52,418 bases of DNA from Pseudoalteromonas sp. P1-9 (GCF_001399975.1 NZ_LKBD01000036.1:1-52418); one strand, 5' to 3'; numbered from the stretch's first letter, positions 43,538-52,329 are shown. Made by a program: numbers and translations. Notes: a model not told the origin generated them from the letters alone.

Positions 43538-45712
43538 ATGAAGAAACTTATCGACTTTTTTGCGACTAAAAACCTCATGCTGTGGGCACTGATTGGCGGT
43601 GTCATTTTCGGTCTTATTTTTGGTGAACGGCTGGCGTTTTTACAGCCAGTTGGCAATGGCTTTATTAAGCTAATGCAAATCACAATTTTCCCGTATATTG
43701 TGGTTTCGCTGGTTGTTGGTCTTGGTAAGTTCGAACCCGATCAAGTACGCTCTATTTTACTTAAAGCGGCAACAGTCATGCTGTCGTTATGGGGGATTGG
43801 CTTATTTGTTATTTGGTGCTTTGCGTTTACATTACCTAAGCACGATGCCGGTACCTTCTTTTCTACCGCGCTCATTTCCGCCAAACAAGAAATCGATTTT
43901 GTAGCTCGTTATATCCCCTCTAACCCTTTTGCATCAATGGCTGAAGGCAATGTGCCCGCGTTAGTAATTTTTTGTATTGCTCTGGGCATGGCGTTAATGG
44001 GCAATGTACGTAAAAGTAGTTTACTCAATATATTAGATGTTGTTGGTGAAGGGCTTTCTGTTATTTCAAAGAAAATCGTTAAGATTTTTCCGATTGGTAT
44101 TTTTGCTATTACCGCAAGTTCAGCAGGCACGATGAGTGTTGACCAGCTTAGTACGTTGCAAGTGTATCTTGTGTTGGTAATTTTACTTGGCCTGTTTCTG
44201 ATGTTTGTTTTGCTACCTATGCTGGTCGCGGCGCTGACACCGGTGAAATATCATGAGCTAATTGATGTTGCACGCAATGCGTTAATTGCTGCATTTACCA
44301 CAGGTAATGTATTTATTACCTTACCCGTGATCACCGAAGGCATTAAAAGCTATATGCATAAAAACAATATTGCCGATGCCAATTCAGATCACATTGCCGA
44401 AGTGCTGGTGCCAATTGCCTTCACGTTCCCGAGCTTAGGTAAACTTACCACGCTCATTTTTGTATTATTTGCGGCATGGCTTACCGGCCATGAAGCAACC
44501 CTCGCTGATGTACCAAATATTACCATCAGCGCATTGTTCAGCTACTTTGCCAATGTACATATCGCAATTCCATACATGTTGGAAACCGTGCGCGTGCCAG
44601 CTGACACCTATCAGCTGTATTTGGCAATGTCAGTGATCAGCGCCAAATTTGTATCTCCAACTACTGTGGTCTATATCGTAGCCGTCACTTTATTAAGTAT
44701 TTTCTATGTGCGCAAGCAACTGAGTTATAAGCGTGCAAAAAGCATTTTATATTTTTCATTAATTGGTGGGTTATTACCCGCCTGCATGCTCGCGGCCTAC
44801 ACTGTAAACTCACAACTATTGAAAAGCTCACATGCCGCGGATGATATTATTGCCAACATGGTGGTAAGTGACAAAGTGCCTGAGCATGTACTAAATCATG
44901 TGCCAAAGGCATATGAAGATGGCAAGTTATCGCTTACCAATATAAGTGTAATTAAAAAACGTAATTTACTGCGCGTTGGTTACATTGCCGACAACGTACC
45001 GTTTAGCTACTTTAATCACAATGATGAACTCGTTGGCTTTGATATTAGCTTGGCACATAAACTTGCTGAAGACTTGGGTGTGCAAGTGGAGTTTATTCCA
45101 TTTAAAAAGCCACAACTGGTGGAATACCTCAATAAAGGGTACTTTGATATTGCCATGTCGGGGCTGGAAATTAACCTAGATGATATCGAAAAGGTCTTAT
45201 TTACCGATCCGGTGCTTGAGCTCAAGCTTGCCTTAGTGACCCTTGACCATCGCAGTAAAGAGTTTCAAACCTTAGAAGCGCTACAAGCTCATGAATCCCT
45301 TAACTTCGCTACCATAGAATACCAAGCGTTACTCGGTAAAGAATTTGAACGAAACAAACATTATACGCTTACCAATATTGCTAGCTATCGTGATTTTTTT
45401 ACCAACCCAGATAAGTACGATGCCTTGTTAATTAGCGCTGAAGCAGGCTTTGCTTGGACCATGTTCTATCCTGACTTTGGCGTTGTCGTTCCCGAGGGTT
45501 CAAAAGCGAAATATCCCACAGGATTTGCGGTTGCTAAACGTCACGATGACTTGGCAAATTACCTTAACTCGTGGCTCGATATTCGCCGTGCTAGTGGCAG
45601 AGTGCAAGAGGTCTACGACTATTGGATTTTAGGTAAAGGCAGCAAACCCTATGTGCGTCGCTGGTCTGTTCTTGATGATATAATTCTTGAAAAATCAGAT
45701 ATTAAAGACTAG
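43538..45712 (+). CDS. Dicarboxylate/amino acid:cation symporter fused to a solute-binding domain
   Basis: A 724-residue fusion. Residues about 1-425 are an SDF/DAACS symporter (GltP-like) with eight or so membrane segments and two re-entrant regions (FTTGNVFITLPVI, SPTTVVYIVA). After a last membrane segment (SILYFSLIGGLLPACMLAAYTV) and a linker, residues about 474-705 form a type-2 periplasmic binding domain of SBP family 3 (LLRVGYIADNVPFSYFNHNDELVGFDISLAHKLAEDLG, KGYFDIAMSGLEINLDDIEKV). The binding domain would sit in the periplasm and feed or gate the symporter. Ligand unknown; amino or organic acids are likely. Confidence 0.85.
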   Translation: MKKLIDFFATKNLMLWALIGGVIFGLIFGERLAFLQPVGNGFIKLMQITIFPYIVVSLVVGLGKFEPDQVRSILLKAATVMLSLWGIGLFVIWCFAFTLPKHDAGTFFSTALISAKQEIDFVARYIPSNPFASMAEGNVPALVIFCIALGMALMGNVRKSSLLNILDVVGEGLSVISKKIVKIFPIGIFAITASSAGTMSVDQLSTLQVYLVLVILLGLFLMFVLLPMLVAALTPVKYHELIDVARNALIAAFTTGNVFITLPVITEGIKSYMHKNNIADANSDHIAEVLVPIAFTFPSLGKLTTLIFVLFAAWLTGHEATLADVPNITISALFSYFANVHIAIPYMLETVRVPADTYQLYLAMSVISAKFVSPTTVVYIVAVTLLSIFYVRKQLSYKRAKSILYFSLIGGLLPACMLAAYTVNSQLLKSSHAADDIIANMVVSDKVPEHVLNHVPKAYEDGKLSLTNISVIKKRNLLRVGYIADNVPFSYFNHNDELVGFDISLAHKLAEDLGVQVEFIPFKKPQLVEYLNKGYFDIAMSGLEINLDDIEKVLFTDPVLELKLALVTLDHRSKEFQTLEALQAHESLNFATIEYQALLGKEFERNKHYTLTNIASYRDFFTNPDKYDALLISAEAGFAWTMFYPDFGVVVPEGSKAKYPTGFAVAKRHDDLANYLNSWLDIRRASGRVQEVYDYWILGKGSKPYVRRWSVLDDIILEKSDIKD

Positions 45713-45714
45713 TT

Positions 45715-45870
45715 TATATATCAATTGCACTGATTTTATGAGCAATTATTACGGCAAATAAATGCCTTTTAACTAAGGTAACATGTAGGTAATCTACAAA
45801 AGTATTGTTAACAGAGTTAACGCGCCATTTAGCTCTTAGAGCAATCGCATAATAAGTAGAATTGGTATAA
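45715..45870. mobile_element. Second MITE-like element with imperfect terminal inverted repeats
   Basis: The left end TATATATCAATTGCACT (from 45715) and right end AGTAGAATTGGTATAA (45855-45870) are related inverted repeats of the same CAATT/ATACCAATT type as the element at 41784, with several mismatches. The interior contains GTTAACAGAGTTAAC and GCTCTTAGAGC palindromes and no credible gene. It lies 3 bp after the symporter stop. Confidence 0.5.
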
Positions 45871-45897
45871 CAACAATAAAACGCGTTTAGGATAGCC

Positions 45898-46383
45898 ATG
45901 AATATTACCATTATGGGTAGCATTGCCCTTGCAGTATTCGCCATGATTTTTCTCTATGTGCGGGGTGAGAACTTTAAGCGCCAAGCGAGGCAGCTATCGA
46001 GCTCACTTGATGGAGCTAACCGCGAAACAAAATACCTAAGTGAAATCGTTATTGAGCTGGCGAAAGAAGAACAAAAACTACTGCGTGAACGCTTTATTAA
46101 AGTGCAGCGTTTAGGCTCGCCTAAAGTTGAACTGTTACGCTTTAGTGGATTACTTGTCGAAGCATCTGAAAGTGTGATTAGCGATTCAGCATTAGGCCAC
46201 AAGTCGGTGCAACAAGCCTTCAAACATTATGTAGCCAATTACACCCCTGTTGCTTTTGAAGAGTTTAATAGTTTTATTTTGCAACAAGACACACAGATCA
46301 GACAGTTTTGGACGAAAAACAATATTCACAGCTATCTCGATTTGTGTAAGGCGTGTATTGAAGATTTAGAGCGCGCTAGCTAA
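45898..46383 (+). CDS. Hypothetical membrane-anchored helical protein
   Basis: A 161-residue protein with one N-terminal membrane segment (about 4-22), then an Arg/Glu/Lys-rich helical region (about 25-75, possible coiled coil) and a helical C-terminal domain. The family is not recognised. The ribosome binding site AGGA and clean start support expression. It lies 27 bp after a MITE-like element and is convergent with the next gene. Confidence 0.65.
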   Translation: MNITIMGSIALAVFAMIFLYVRGENFKRQARQLSSSLDGANRETKYLSEIVIELAKEEQKLLRERFIKVQRLGSPKVELLRFSGLLVEASESVISDSALGHKSVQQAFKHYVANYTPVAFEEFNSFILQQDTQIRQFWTKNNIHSYLDLCKACIEDLERAS

Positions 46384-46395
46384 CTTACACAATTA

Positions 46396-47325
46396 TTAAC
46401 ACAAGTCTCGCTTATCACACAGCTGCTGCGCTTTGCTATGCCCTTGCTTAGCCGACAACGTTAACCAGTGCCCAGCTTGTACCGTGTCTTTATCTGTTCC
46501 TTCACCAGCTAAATACATTTTCGCCAGATTATACTGTCCCCAACTATCGCCTTGCTTTGCTGCTTCACTAAAATATTCAAACGCTGTCGAAAAATCCCTC
46601 TCCTGATAGGCAGCAATGCCTTCTTGATTTGCTTTATTCAATTTAAAGCCGGCATATAAGGGCTTTGGACTGCTAGGCATTACAACAAAACCACCGAACA
46701 ATTTTAGATCTTTAGGTCGGTAAGCTGCATAGATGGTGTTATTGTCGTAAAAATCTTTTATCTGCTGCTGGCTAAAAGTCTGACTGTCATTAAAAAAGTA
46801 ACCCTTTTGCACAAAATTATCACTGCGCGCCGACAGTTTAAGGTCGCGCTCACGACTGTAGTTATAGCGACTTAGTTTTAAGGTGATCGTATTATTTTCA
46901 GTTGCAACTACCTTAGCTGCGACAACTCGCTTTTGATAATAATCCTCTTTTAAAAACTTACTGTAATCAATAAAAAAGAAATCATTCACCTGTGGCTGGT
47001 TAACAATGTTTATTTCAATATTCTGTGCCTGATTATGTTGCTGCCAAAGCCAACTCAGCATTAAAATGATTAATACAGTACCAATAAATTTGGTTAACAC
47101 GTGAAATATCGGCACTTTCGAATATTGACTATTTTCAGGCATATTTTTAGCGCTGCAATTGGCGCAATATGAAGCGCGCTCTAACGCAAATGGAAATAAG
47201 GGAATTAAACCAAAACAAACAAATTTTAATTGTGTATGTGCTGTAACCGCGACCTGGTGACATTGGCTACATTGAATATATTGCGGGTGTTCAAATGCTT
47301 GGTTTTTTATATTAAAAAAGAGCAT
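46396..47325 (-). CDS. Zinc-ribbon, membrane segment and Sel1-repeat protein
   Basis: A 309-residue protein. An N-terminal zinc-ribbon-like unit has CSQC (19-22) and CANC (54-57). One membrane segment (about 77-94) and a soluble domain (about 100-220) follow. Two Sel1-like repeats (about 232-300; AAYQERDFSTAFEYFSEAAKQGDSWGQYNLAKMYLAGEGTDKD) end the protein. Sel1 repeats mediate protein contacts. The combination suggests a scaffold or sensor at the inner membrane; the role is unknown. A 208-bp gene-free stretch upstream (47326-47534) shows only the terminator below. Confidence 0.7.
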   Translation of the reverse strand: MLFFNIKNQAFEHPQYIQCSQCHQVAVTAHTQLKFVCFGLIPLFPFALERASYCANCSAKNMPENSQYSKVPIFHVLTKFIGTVLIILMLSWLWQQHNQAQNIEINIVNQPQVNDFFFIDYSKFLKEDYYQKRVVAAKVVATENNTITLKLSRYNYSRERDLKLSARSDNFVQKGYFFNDSQTFSQQQIKDFYDNNTIYAAYRPKDLKLFGGFVVMPSSPKPLYAGFKLNKANQEGIAAYQERDFSTAFEYFSEAAKQGDSWGQYNLAKMYLAGEGTDKDTVQAGHWLTLSAKQGHSKAQQLCDKRDLC

Positions 47326-47486
47326 GTACAGTCCGTTTTTTTGGTTAATTTACGTTCTGTTTTACTGTAACTAGGCAAACAAAACAACCAATAAAATATT
47401 TTCTTACAACTAACAACTGTATAAAGAACATGTATTTACAAAATTTTAACAGCGATGCTTAATACTCTTTGGCTAATAAAATAAAA

Positions 47487-47509
47487 AAGGCTCTCAAATG
47501 AGAACCCTT
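47487..47509 (-). terminator. Terminator of the aldehyde dehydrogenase gene
   Basis: GGCTCTCA / TGAGAACC (one mismatch) with a 2-nt loop, and a long T run on the minus strand. Confidence 0.75.
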
Positions 47510-47534
47510 ATTGCTTAGGAATAATTAAAGGGGG

Positions 47535-49055
47535 TTAAAAGAAACCTAAAGGACTATCGCTATAGCTTACTAACAAGTTTTTAGTATTTTGATAGTGTTC
47601 AAGCATCATTTTATGAGTTTCACGACCTACACCTGATTTTTTGTAACCACCAAATGCCGCATGCGCTGGGTAATGATGATAGCAGTTAGTCCAAACACGC
47701 CCTGCTTCAATTCCACGCCCCATGCGATACGCAAGGTTCATATTTTTAGTCCAAAGCCCTGCGCCTAAACCAAACTCAGTATCGTTAGCAATTGCTAGCG
47801 CCTCAGCTTCATCTTTAAAGGTTGCAACACTGACAACAGGACCAAAAATCTCATCACGGAAAATGCGCATTTGGTTGTTACCTTTAAACAAGGTGGGTTG
47901 AATATAATAACCGCCGCCTAGCTCTTCAGATACTTGCTCAACACCACCACCGGTTAAGAGCTCTGCGCCTTCGTTTTTTCCAATCGCTAGGTAACTAAGT
48001 ATTTTATCAAACTGCTCTTGCGATGCTTGCGCACCAACCATCGTATCTGTATCAAGCGGATTACCGCGCTTAATTTGTTTAGTGCGATCAATTACACGCG
48101 CAATAAACTCATCATAAATGTCTTCCTGCACCAAGAGGCGAGATGGGCATGTACACACTTCACCTTGGTTGAAAAACGCCAATACAGCCCCTTCAACACA
48201 CTTGCTAATATATTCTTCATCTTGCTGCATTATGTCCGAAAAGTATATATTCGGTGACTTACCGCCAAGTTCAACAGTGGATGGAATGATGTTTTCTGCG
48301 GCGCATTTTAAAATATGCGCACCAACTGGCGTCGATCCCGTGAACGCAATTTTTGCAATACGTGTACTGGTTGCAAGTGCTTGGCCTGCTTCCGCGCCAA
48401 AACCATTAACCACATTCAATACACCTGCAGGCAGTAGATCACCGATGACTTCCATCAGTTTAAGAATTGATACAGGAGTTTGCTCCGCTGGTTTTAAGAT
48501 AACGCAGTTACCTGCCACAAGTGCAGGCGCTAATTTCCAAGCAGCCATTAATAATGGAAAGTTCCATGGGATAATTTGACCAATAACGCCTAAAGGCTCA
48601 TGAAAGTGATACGCCACCGTACCATTATCTATTTCACCAATTGAACCTTCTTGTGCGCGAATACAGCCAGCATAGTAGCGGAAGTGATCAACACACAGTG
48701 GTAGGTCAGCAGCAAGTGTTTCGCGCACTGCTTTACCATTATCCCATGTTTCTGCAACCGCCAACATTTCAAGATTCTGCTCAATACGGTCGGCTATTTT
48801 TAGTAGTAAGTTACTACGTTCTGTTACCGATGTTTGTGCCCATGCATCTTTTGCCTTATTCGCTGCGTCTAGGGCTAATTCAATATCTTTACCGTTAGAG
48901 CGAGGTATACGACAAATGACTTCTCCTGTTACCGGTGTTGTATTATCAAAATACTTACCGTCAACAGGGGCAACCCACTCACCACCAATATAGTTTTCAT
49001 ACTGCTCATTAAACTGTACTTTGGCATCTGCATGCCCTGGATTTGCGTAAATCAT
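47535..49055 (-). CDS. NAD(P)-dependent aldehyde dehydrogenase (ExaC/AldB type)
   Basis: A 506-residue aldehyde dehydrogenase. Visible are [34 protein letters not shown] (cofactor site), [17 protein letters not shown] with the catalytic Glu, and [14 protein letters not shown] with the catalytic Cys. Length and the YANPG start fit the ExaC/AldB acetaldehyde-type group. The ATG at 49055 after AAGGAA is chosen over an upstream frame to 49097. The divergent AraC-family gene is the probable activator. With deoC nearby making acetaldehyde, a shared substrate is conceivable. Confidence 0.92.
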   Translation of the reverse strand: MIYANPGHADAKVQFNEQYENYIGGEWVAPVDGKYFDNTTPVTGEVICRIPRSNGKDIELALDAANKAKDAWAQTSVTERSNLLLKIADRIEQNLEMLAVAETWDNGKAVRETLAADLPLCVDHFRYYAGCIRAQEGSIGEIDNGTVAYHFHEPLGVIGQIIPWNFPLLMAAWKLAPALVAGNCVILKPAEQTPVSILKLMEVIGDLLPAGVLNVVNGFGAEAGQALATSTRIAKIAFTGSTPVGAHILKCAAENIIPSTVELGGKSPNIYFSDIMQQDEEYISKCVEGAVLAFFNQGEVCTCPSRLLVQEDIYDEFIARVIDRTKQIKRGNPLDTDTMVGAQASQEQFDKILSYLAIGKNEGAELLTGGGVEQVSEELGGGYYIQPTLFKGNNQMRIFRDEIFGPVVSVATFKDEAEALAIANDTEFGLGAGLWTKNMNLAYRMGRGIEAGRVWTNCYHHYPAHAAFGGYKKSGVGRETHKMMLEHYQNTKNLLVSYSDSPLGFF

Positions 49056-49142
49056 TTTGTTTCCTTTATGTGTGTTGTTATTAGAAGCTTTCTTCAACTT
49101 AAATATGTGCTCCCTCAGACTAGTACTTCAAAATAATTGTTG

Positions 49143-49170
49143 CTTGACTCTGCATCCAAATAACTTGACT
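49143..49170. promoter_or_regulatory. Candidate AraC-type operator, direct repeats 21 bp apart
   Basis: CTTGACT occurs at 49143-49149 and 49164-49170, two helical turns apart, between the divergent aldehyde dehydrogenase and AraC-family genes. Both copies are followed by a TGCA. This spacing is typical of AraC-family sites. Confidence 0.45.
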
Positions 49171-49222
49171 GAGAGTGCACAATTTAGCCATTATGAATCT
49201 CTACAAGTTTGGAGGAACAGGT

Positions 49223-50101
49223 ATGTTATTACAGGAAAAACGCAGTAAAGTTAGCACCTTAATTGATAATCGAGCTGCATTTAATAGCGACCATGTACAA
49301 CTGTGTGTTTACGATACCTATCAAGCTTGTGAGCGCATTCCATTTCATGCTGAACAGTTAATGTTTTGCGCTATGCATACCGGTAAAAAAGTAATGCATC
49401 ATCACAGCCTGCAACGAGGACAAGAGTTTTTACCGGGACAAAGCTTTATTATTGCTGGAGGTGAACACGTTGAAATTGATTTTCCTGAGGCACATTTAAA
49501 CGCCCCAACTTCATGCCTAACCATTGAAGTTGACAGTAAAAAAGTGCAGGAAGTAGCGGAGAGAATGCGCCTAGAGCAAGCCTATTACAATGAGCAAAGC
49601 GCCACTCTGCAGTTGAGCAATAACCCGTTTACTCAACAGCTTTATCAACGATTAGTTGACACCTTTAGCGAAAACAAGCAAGACCGAGAAGTGCTGATCG
49701 ACCTTGGTATTAGTGAGTTGCTCGTACGCATGCTGCAAGATCGCTCGCGCGAATTGGTGTTGCAGCATTGCAATCTCAAAATTGGCCATAACGGATTGCA
49801 ATCAGCCATTAGCTTTATAAAACAAAATTTAACTAAGCCAATCTCAATTGAAATGCTATGTAAAAGCGCAGGTATGGGGCGCAGTAAATTATTTTTAGAA
49901 TTTAAGCGCCAATTAGGCTGCACACCACAAGCCTTTATTGTTGAACAAAAGCTAACAGCGGCTGCAGCAAAACTTAAACAAGGAACTACTGTTACTCAGG
50001 TATGCTATGACTACGGATTTAGTGAATTAAGCTACTTTAGCCGCCGATTTAAAAAAACATTTGGATGCAGCCCAAGAACCTACCAAAACCAAACAGTTTA
50101 A
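49223..50101 (+). CDS. AraC-family transcriptional regulator
   Basis: A 292-residue regulator. The N-terminal part (about 1-165) is a cupin-like AraC_N sensor domain. The C-terminus has two helix-turn-helix units (about 190-290), ISIEMLCKSAGMGRSKLFLEFKRQLGCTPQAFI and VTQVCYDYGFSELSYFSRRFKKTFGCSPRTY. The ATG at 49223 with GGAGG at good spacing is chosen over a start at 49175. It is divergent from the aldehyde dehydrogenase gene, its likely target. Confidence 0.87.
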   Translation: MLLQEKRSKVSTLIDNRAAFNSDHVQLCVYDTYQACERIPFHAEQLMFCAMHTGKKVMHHHSLQRGQEFLPGQSFIIAGGEHVEIDFPEAHLNAPTSCLTIEVDSKKVQEVAERMRLEQAYYNEQSATLQLSNNPFTQQLYQRLVDTFSENKQDREVLIDLGISELLVRMLQDRSRELVLQHCNLKIGHNGLQSAISFIKQNLTKPISIEMLCKSAGMGRSKLFLEFKRQLGCTPQAFIVEQKLTAAAAKLKQGTTVTQVCYDYGFSELSYFSRRFKKTFGCSPRTYQNQTV

Positions 50102-50199
50102 ATTTTTTCATCTATTAATTACTTAAATAGATTGAAAAAACACCGCAGCTCTGTATTATAGCCCGCGATTTTATAACACGGAATGAAAAGGAAATTTCA

Positions 50200-50877
50200 A
50201 TGTTAAAAAAAGCACTTCTTGCTGCTTCTTCAGCTCTAGCTCTAACTGCATGTATGTCTGGTACTGGTCCTGCTCTTAAAAGTTCTGTAACACAGGGTGT
50301 TGCGGGTGTTGAAGCACGTCTACCATATGCTAACTACACTAACTACTTTGGTTATGTTGACGCATCTGTAAAACCAGAAGGTAAATACAAAAACAAAGAC
50401 GCTTACTACCTATACGCTTGGGTACCAGCAGCAGTAGATGAAATTGGTGTATCTATGGTTTCACCAGCAACATCAACGCCTTCTGATAGCGACTTCGTAA
50501 ACGTAAACTACACAAATAACTTCGAAAATGATTCTAAAACATATTTTGATACTTACATTGTGTTAGATCGCATGGACATTATTGACCCAGCGAAAATCAA
50601 AAACGGTGGTAAGTCACTACAAACTCTGACTTACAATGACGACAGCAGCGAACTACCTCAGAATCCAGGTGGTCAGAGCTACAACTCGCTACTTCGTCAA
50701 ACTTCAGATATCAATAACCCAACAAAAGCACTTGTTCGTGGTGTATATCGCATCTCTTTCACTTCATTCCGCTCAGCGATTGAAGGTTCTTTTGAAGCTA
50801 CTGTTGGTACAAACGTACCAGGCGTTAAAATTGCAGCTTCTTTAGATGAACTACATAACCTAGTAAACGAAGGTTAA
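50200..50877 (+). CDS. LipL32-family surface lipoprotein
   Basis: A 225-residue lipoprotein with lipobox ALTAC (Cys18). The order of blocks matches leptospiral LipL32: LKSS, LPYANYTNYFGYV, KDAYYLYAWVPAAVDEIGVSMVSP, YFDTYIVLDRMDII, YNSLLR, LVRGVYRISFTSF and GSFEATVGTNVPGVKI. The Asp-rich calcium loop of LipL32 is shortened here to YNDDSSELPQ, so calcium binding may be lost or weaker. LipL32 homologues are known in Pseudoalteromonas. The gene has AAGGAA upstream, a strong hairpin behind it and no operon partners. Function in this host unknown. Confidence 0.85.
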   Translation: MLKKALLAASSALALTACMSGTGPALKSSVTQGVAGVEARLPYANYTNYFGYVDASVKPEGKYKNKDAYYLYAWVPAAVDEIGVSMVSPATSTPSDSDFVNVNYTNNFENDSKTYFDTYIVLDRMDIIDPAKIKNGGKSLQTLTYNDDSSELPQNPGGQSYNSLLRQTSDINNPTKALVRGVYRISFTSFRSAIEGSFEATVGTNVPGVKIAASLDELHNLVNEG

Positions 50878-50885
50878 TTAGTTTC

Positions 50886-50922
50886 GAGCTCGACCCTATA
50901 CCAATCGGTATAAGTCGAGCTC
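50886..50922 (+). terminator. Terminator-like long hairpin after the LipL32-like gene
   Basis: GAGCTCGACCCTATACC (50886-50902) and GGTATAAGTCGAGCTC (50907-50922) pair almost fully with loop AATC; a T-rich stretch follows. The loop end carries the ATACCAAT motif seen in the MITE-like elements. Confidence 0.7.
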
Positions 50923-51021
50923 ACTTTCCTTTTATCCTGTTTGTCACCCTTTTATCATTCTTCCGCTTTCTTAATTCCGTATTACCCTTACTCTAGCTAC
51001 AAGCAAAACAGGAGTAAGAAA

Positions 51022-51339
51022 ATGATTATTACCAATACCGAACAAGTCGCTAACTATCAAATTACGCAATCTCTAGGCTTAGTAACAGGTAATGTTGTAC
51101 GCTCTAAACACGTAGGCCGTGACATTATGGCAAGTCTTAAAACTATTGTTGGTGGCGAGATTAGAGGCTACACGGAAATGATGACAGACGCGCGCTCAGT
51201 CGCTCAAGCACGAATGACAGAAGAAGCGCAGCGCTTAGGTGCAGACGCCGTGATTAATGTACGCTTTACCACAAGCGCCGTTGCCGCAGGCATGTCGGAG
51301 ATCCTCGCTTATGGCACAGCTGTAAAAATCTCTAGATAA
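51022..51339 (+). CDS. ybjQ: YbjQ / UPF0145 family protein
   Basis: A 105-residue protein of the UPF0145 family (pentamer-forming, E. coli YbjQ-like). Signature parts are GLVTGNVVRSKHVGRDIMASLKTIVGGEIRGYTEMMTDAR and EEAQRLGADAVINVRF. The ATG at 51022 with AGGAGT upstream is chosen; a longer frame from 50941 lacks support. Heavy-metal binding has been proposed for the family but is not established. Confidence 0.88.
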   Translation: MIITNTEQVANYQITQSLGLVTGNVVRSKHVGRDIMASLKTIVGGEIRGYTEMMTDARSVAQARMTEEAQRLGADAVINVRFTTSAVAAGMSEILAYGTAVKISR

Positions 51340-51428
51340 TGAATTATTTCAGCTAGAAATGTCAGTTATTGGCGAGATAAATTTTTACACATGCCAAGCA
51401 GTGCTTTAATTTATTTACTACAAAATAA

Positions 51429-51932
51429 ATGGCACTGCTTATGACACACTTCACCACTCCCGACCTATACGACGAATATTCTGACCAACTTCAAGTGGCT
51501 AGCGCAGGGTTACTTCACTTTGGCAAAGTTACTAAGTTTGCAGGCCAAGCAATCACCATCCAATGTCCAAATGATAACTCCAAGGTTGGTGAGTTACTCA
51601 AAAGTAACGGTGACGGTAAGGTATTAGTCGTCGACGCCAATAACGCTCAGAAGTTCGCTTTTTTAGGCGATAATCTTGCCAAGTTCGCCATCGAAAATAA
51701 TTGGCAAGGCATTATTGTAAACGGCTGTGTGCGTGATGTTGAAATTTTAGAACAGATGTCTTTAGCAATTATGGCTAGAGGCTGTGTACCTCGAAAGACG
51801 CAAAAACAAGGTTTAGGCGAGCAAGTAAGAGCCGTCAGCTTTTTAGACATCACTATCCATAATGGCGATTGGATTTATGGCGATCGCAATGGATTATTAG
51901 TAAGTAAATCACAACTGATTGAATTGGGGTAA
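51429..51932 (+). CDS. RraA-like protein (RNase E inhibitor / HMG aldolase family)
   Basis: A 167-residue protein of the RraA/MenG family. It shows FAGQAITIQCPNDNSKV, GDGKVLVVDANN, GIIVNGCVRDVEIL and VSFLDITIHNGDWIYGDRNGLLVS. The family contains both the RNase E activity regulator RraA and class II 4-hydroxy-4-methyl-2-oxoglutarate aldolases; the retained Arg-Asp of the GCVRD motif suits metal-dependent aldolase chemistry, so the role is open. The start could also be the ATG at 51441. Confidence 0.8.
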   Translation: MALLMTHFTTPDLYDEYSDQLQVASAGLLHFGKVTKFAGQAITIQCPNDNSKVGELLKSNGDGKVLVVDANNAQKFAFLGDNLAKFAIENNWQGIIVNGCVRDVEILEQMSLAIMARGCVPRKTQKQGLGEQVRAVSFLDITIHNGDWIYGDRNGLLVSKSQLIELG

Positions 51933-51935
51933 GCA

Positions 51936-52192
51936 CTTCGAACTAAGAGTCCGAATCAAAGCCTCGCTTCACAAGCCATAAAGCAAAAAAAACCGCAACA
52001 AATTATGTGAGGTTTTAATTTGTATAACGGAGTTAGTCGGGATTACAAATTGTATCCCTATATCTTGCCCTGCGGGCACACTACGTGTGTTCAAAAGTGT
52101 TCCTGACCTTTCTCGTAGAGAAAGAGTGTCGAACTAAGGGTCCGAACCACAGCCTCGCTTCACAAGCCATAAAGCAAAAAACCCCGCAACAA
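51936..52192. repeat. Two near-identical ~63-bp direct repeats
   Basis: Copy 1 (about 51936-51999) and copy 2 (about 52129-52192) begin TCGAACTAAG and share CCTCGCTTCACAAGCCATAA and a Gly/Pro-poor A-rich tail ending CGCAACAA, with about five differences. Copy 2 contains the tRNA terminator; in copy 1 the corresponding hairpin is degraded. The ~130 bp between them holds no gene that I recognise. Confidence 0.7.
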
Positions 52193-52206
52193 GTTGCAGG
52201 GTTTTT
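52179..52206 (-). terminator. Terminator of the tRNA-Ser operon
   Basis: AACCCCGCAAC / GTTGCAGGGTT, an 11-bp stem with one mismatch and loop AA; on the minus strand it is followed by six T. Confidence 0.75.
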
Positions 52207-52217
52207 TGCTTTATACA

Positions 52218-52310
52218 TGGCGGAGAAGGAGGGATTCGAACCCTCGATAGGGCTACAAACCCTATACTCCCTTAGCAGGGGAGCGCCTTCGGCCACTCGG
52301 CCACCTCTCC
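52218..52310 (-). tRNA. tRNA-Ser, anticodon GCT
   Basis: The minus strand folds as a class II tRNA with a long variable arm. The acceptor GGAGAGG pairs with CTTCTCC, the anticodon loop is CTGCTAA between CTCCC and GGGAG (anticodon GCT, reads AGY codons), the T arm contains GGTTCGAATCC, and CCA is encoded. Length 93 nt. Confidence 0.93.
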
Positions 52311-52329
52311 AGCGCAAATACATTTAAAA

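Noticed and set aside
45714..45944. A 76-codon minus-strand frame over the second element
   Set aside because: Covers the repeat and the start of the next gene, with no initiation signal or recognisable domain.
48118..48579. A 153-codon plus-strand frame inside the aldehyde dehydrogenase gene
   Set aside because: Antisense to a clearly conserved enzyme; no start signal and low-complexity content.
52081..52327. Frames of 80 codons on both strands over the tRNA gene
   Set aside because: They overlap a tRNA-Ser gene and are artefacts of its sequence.
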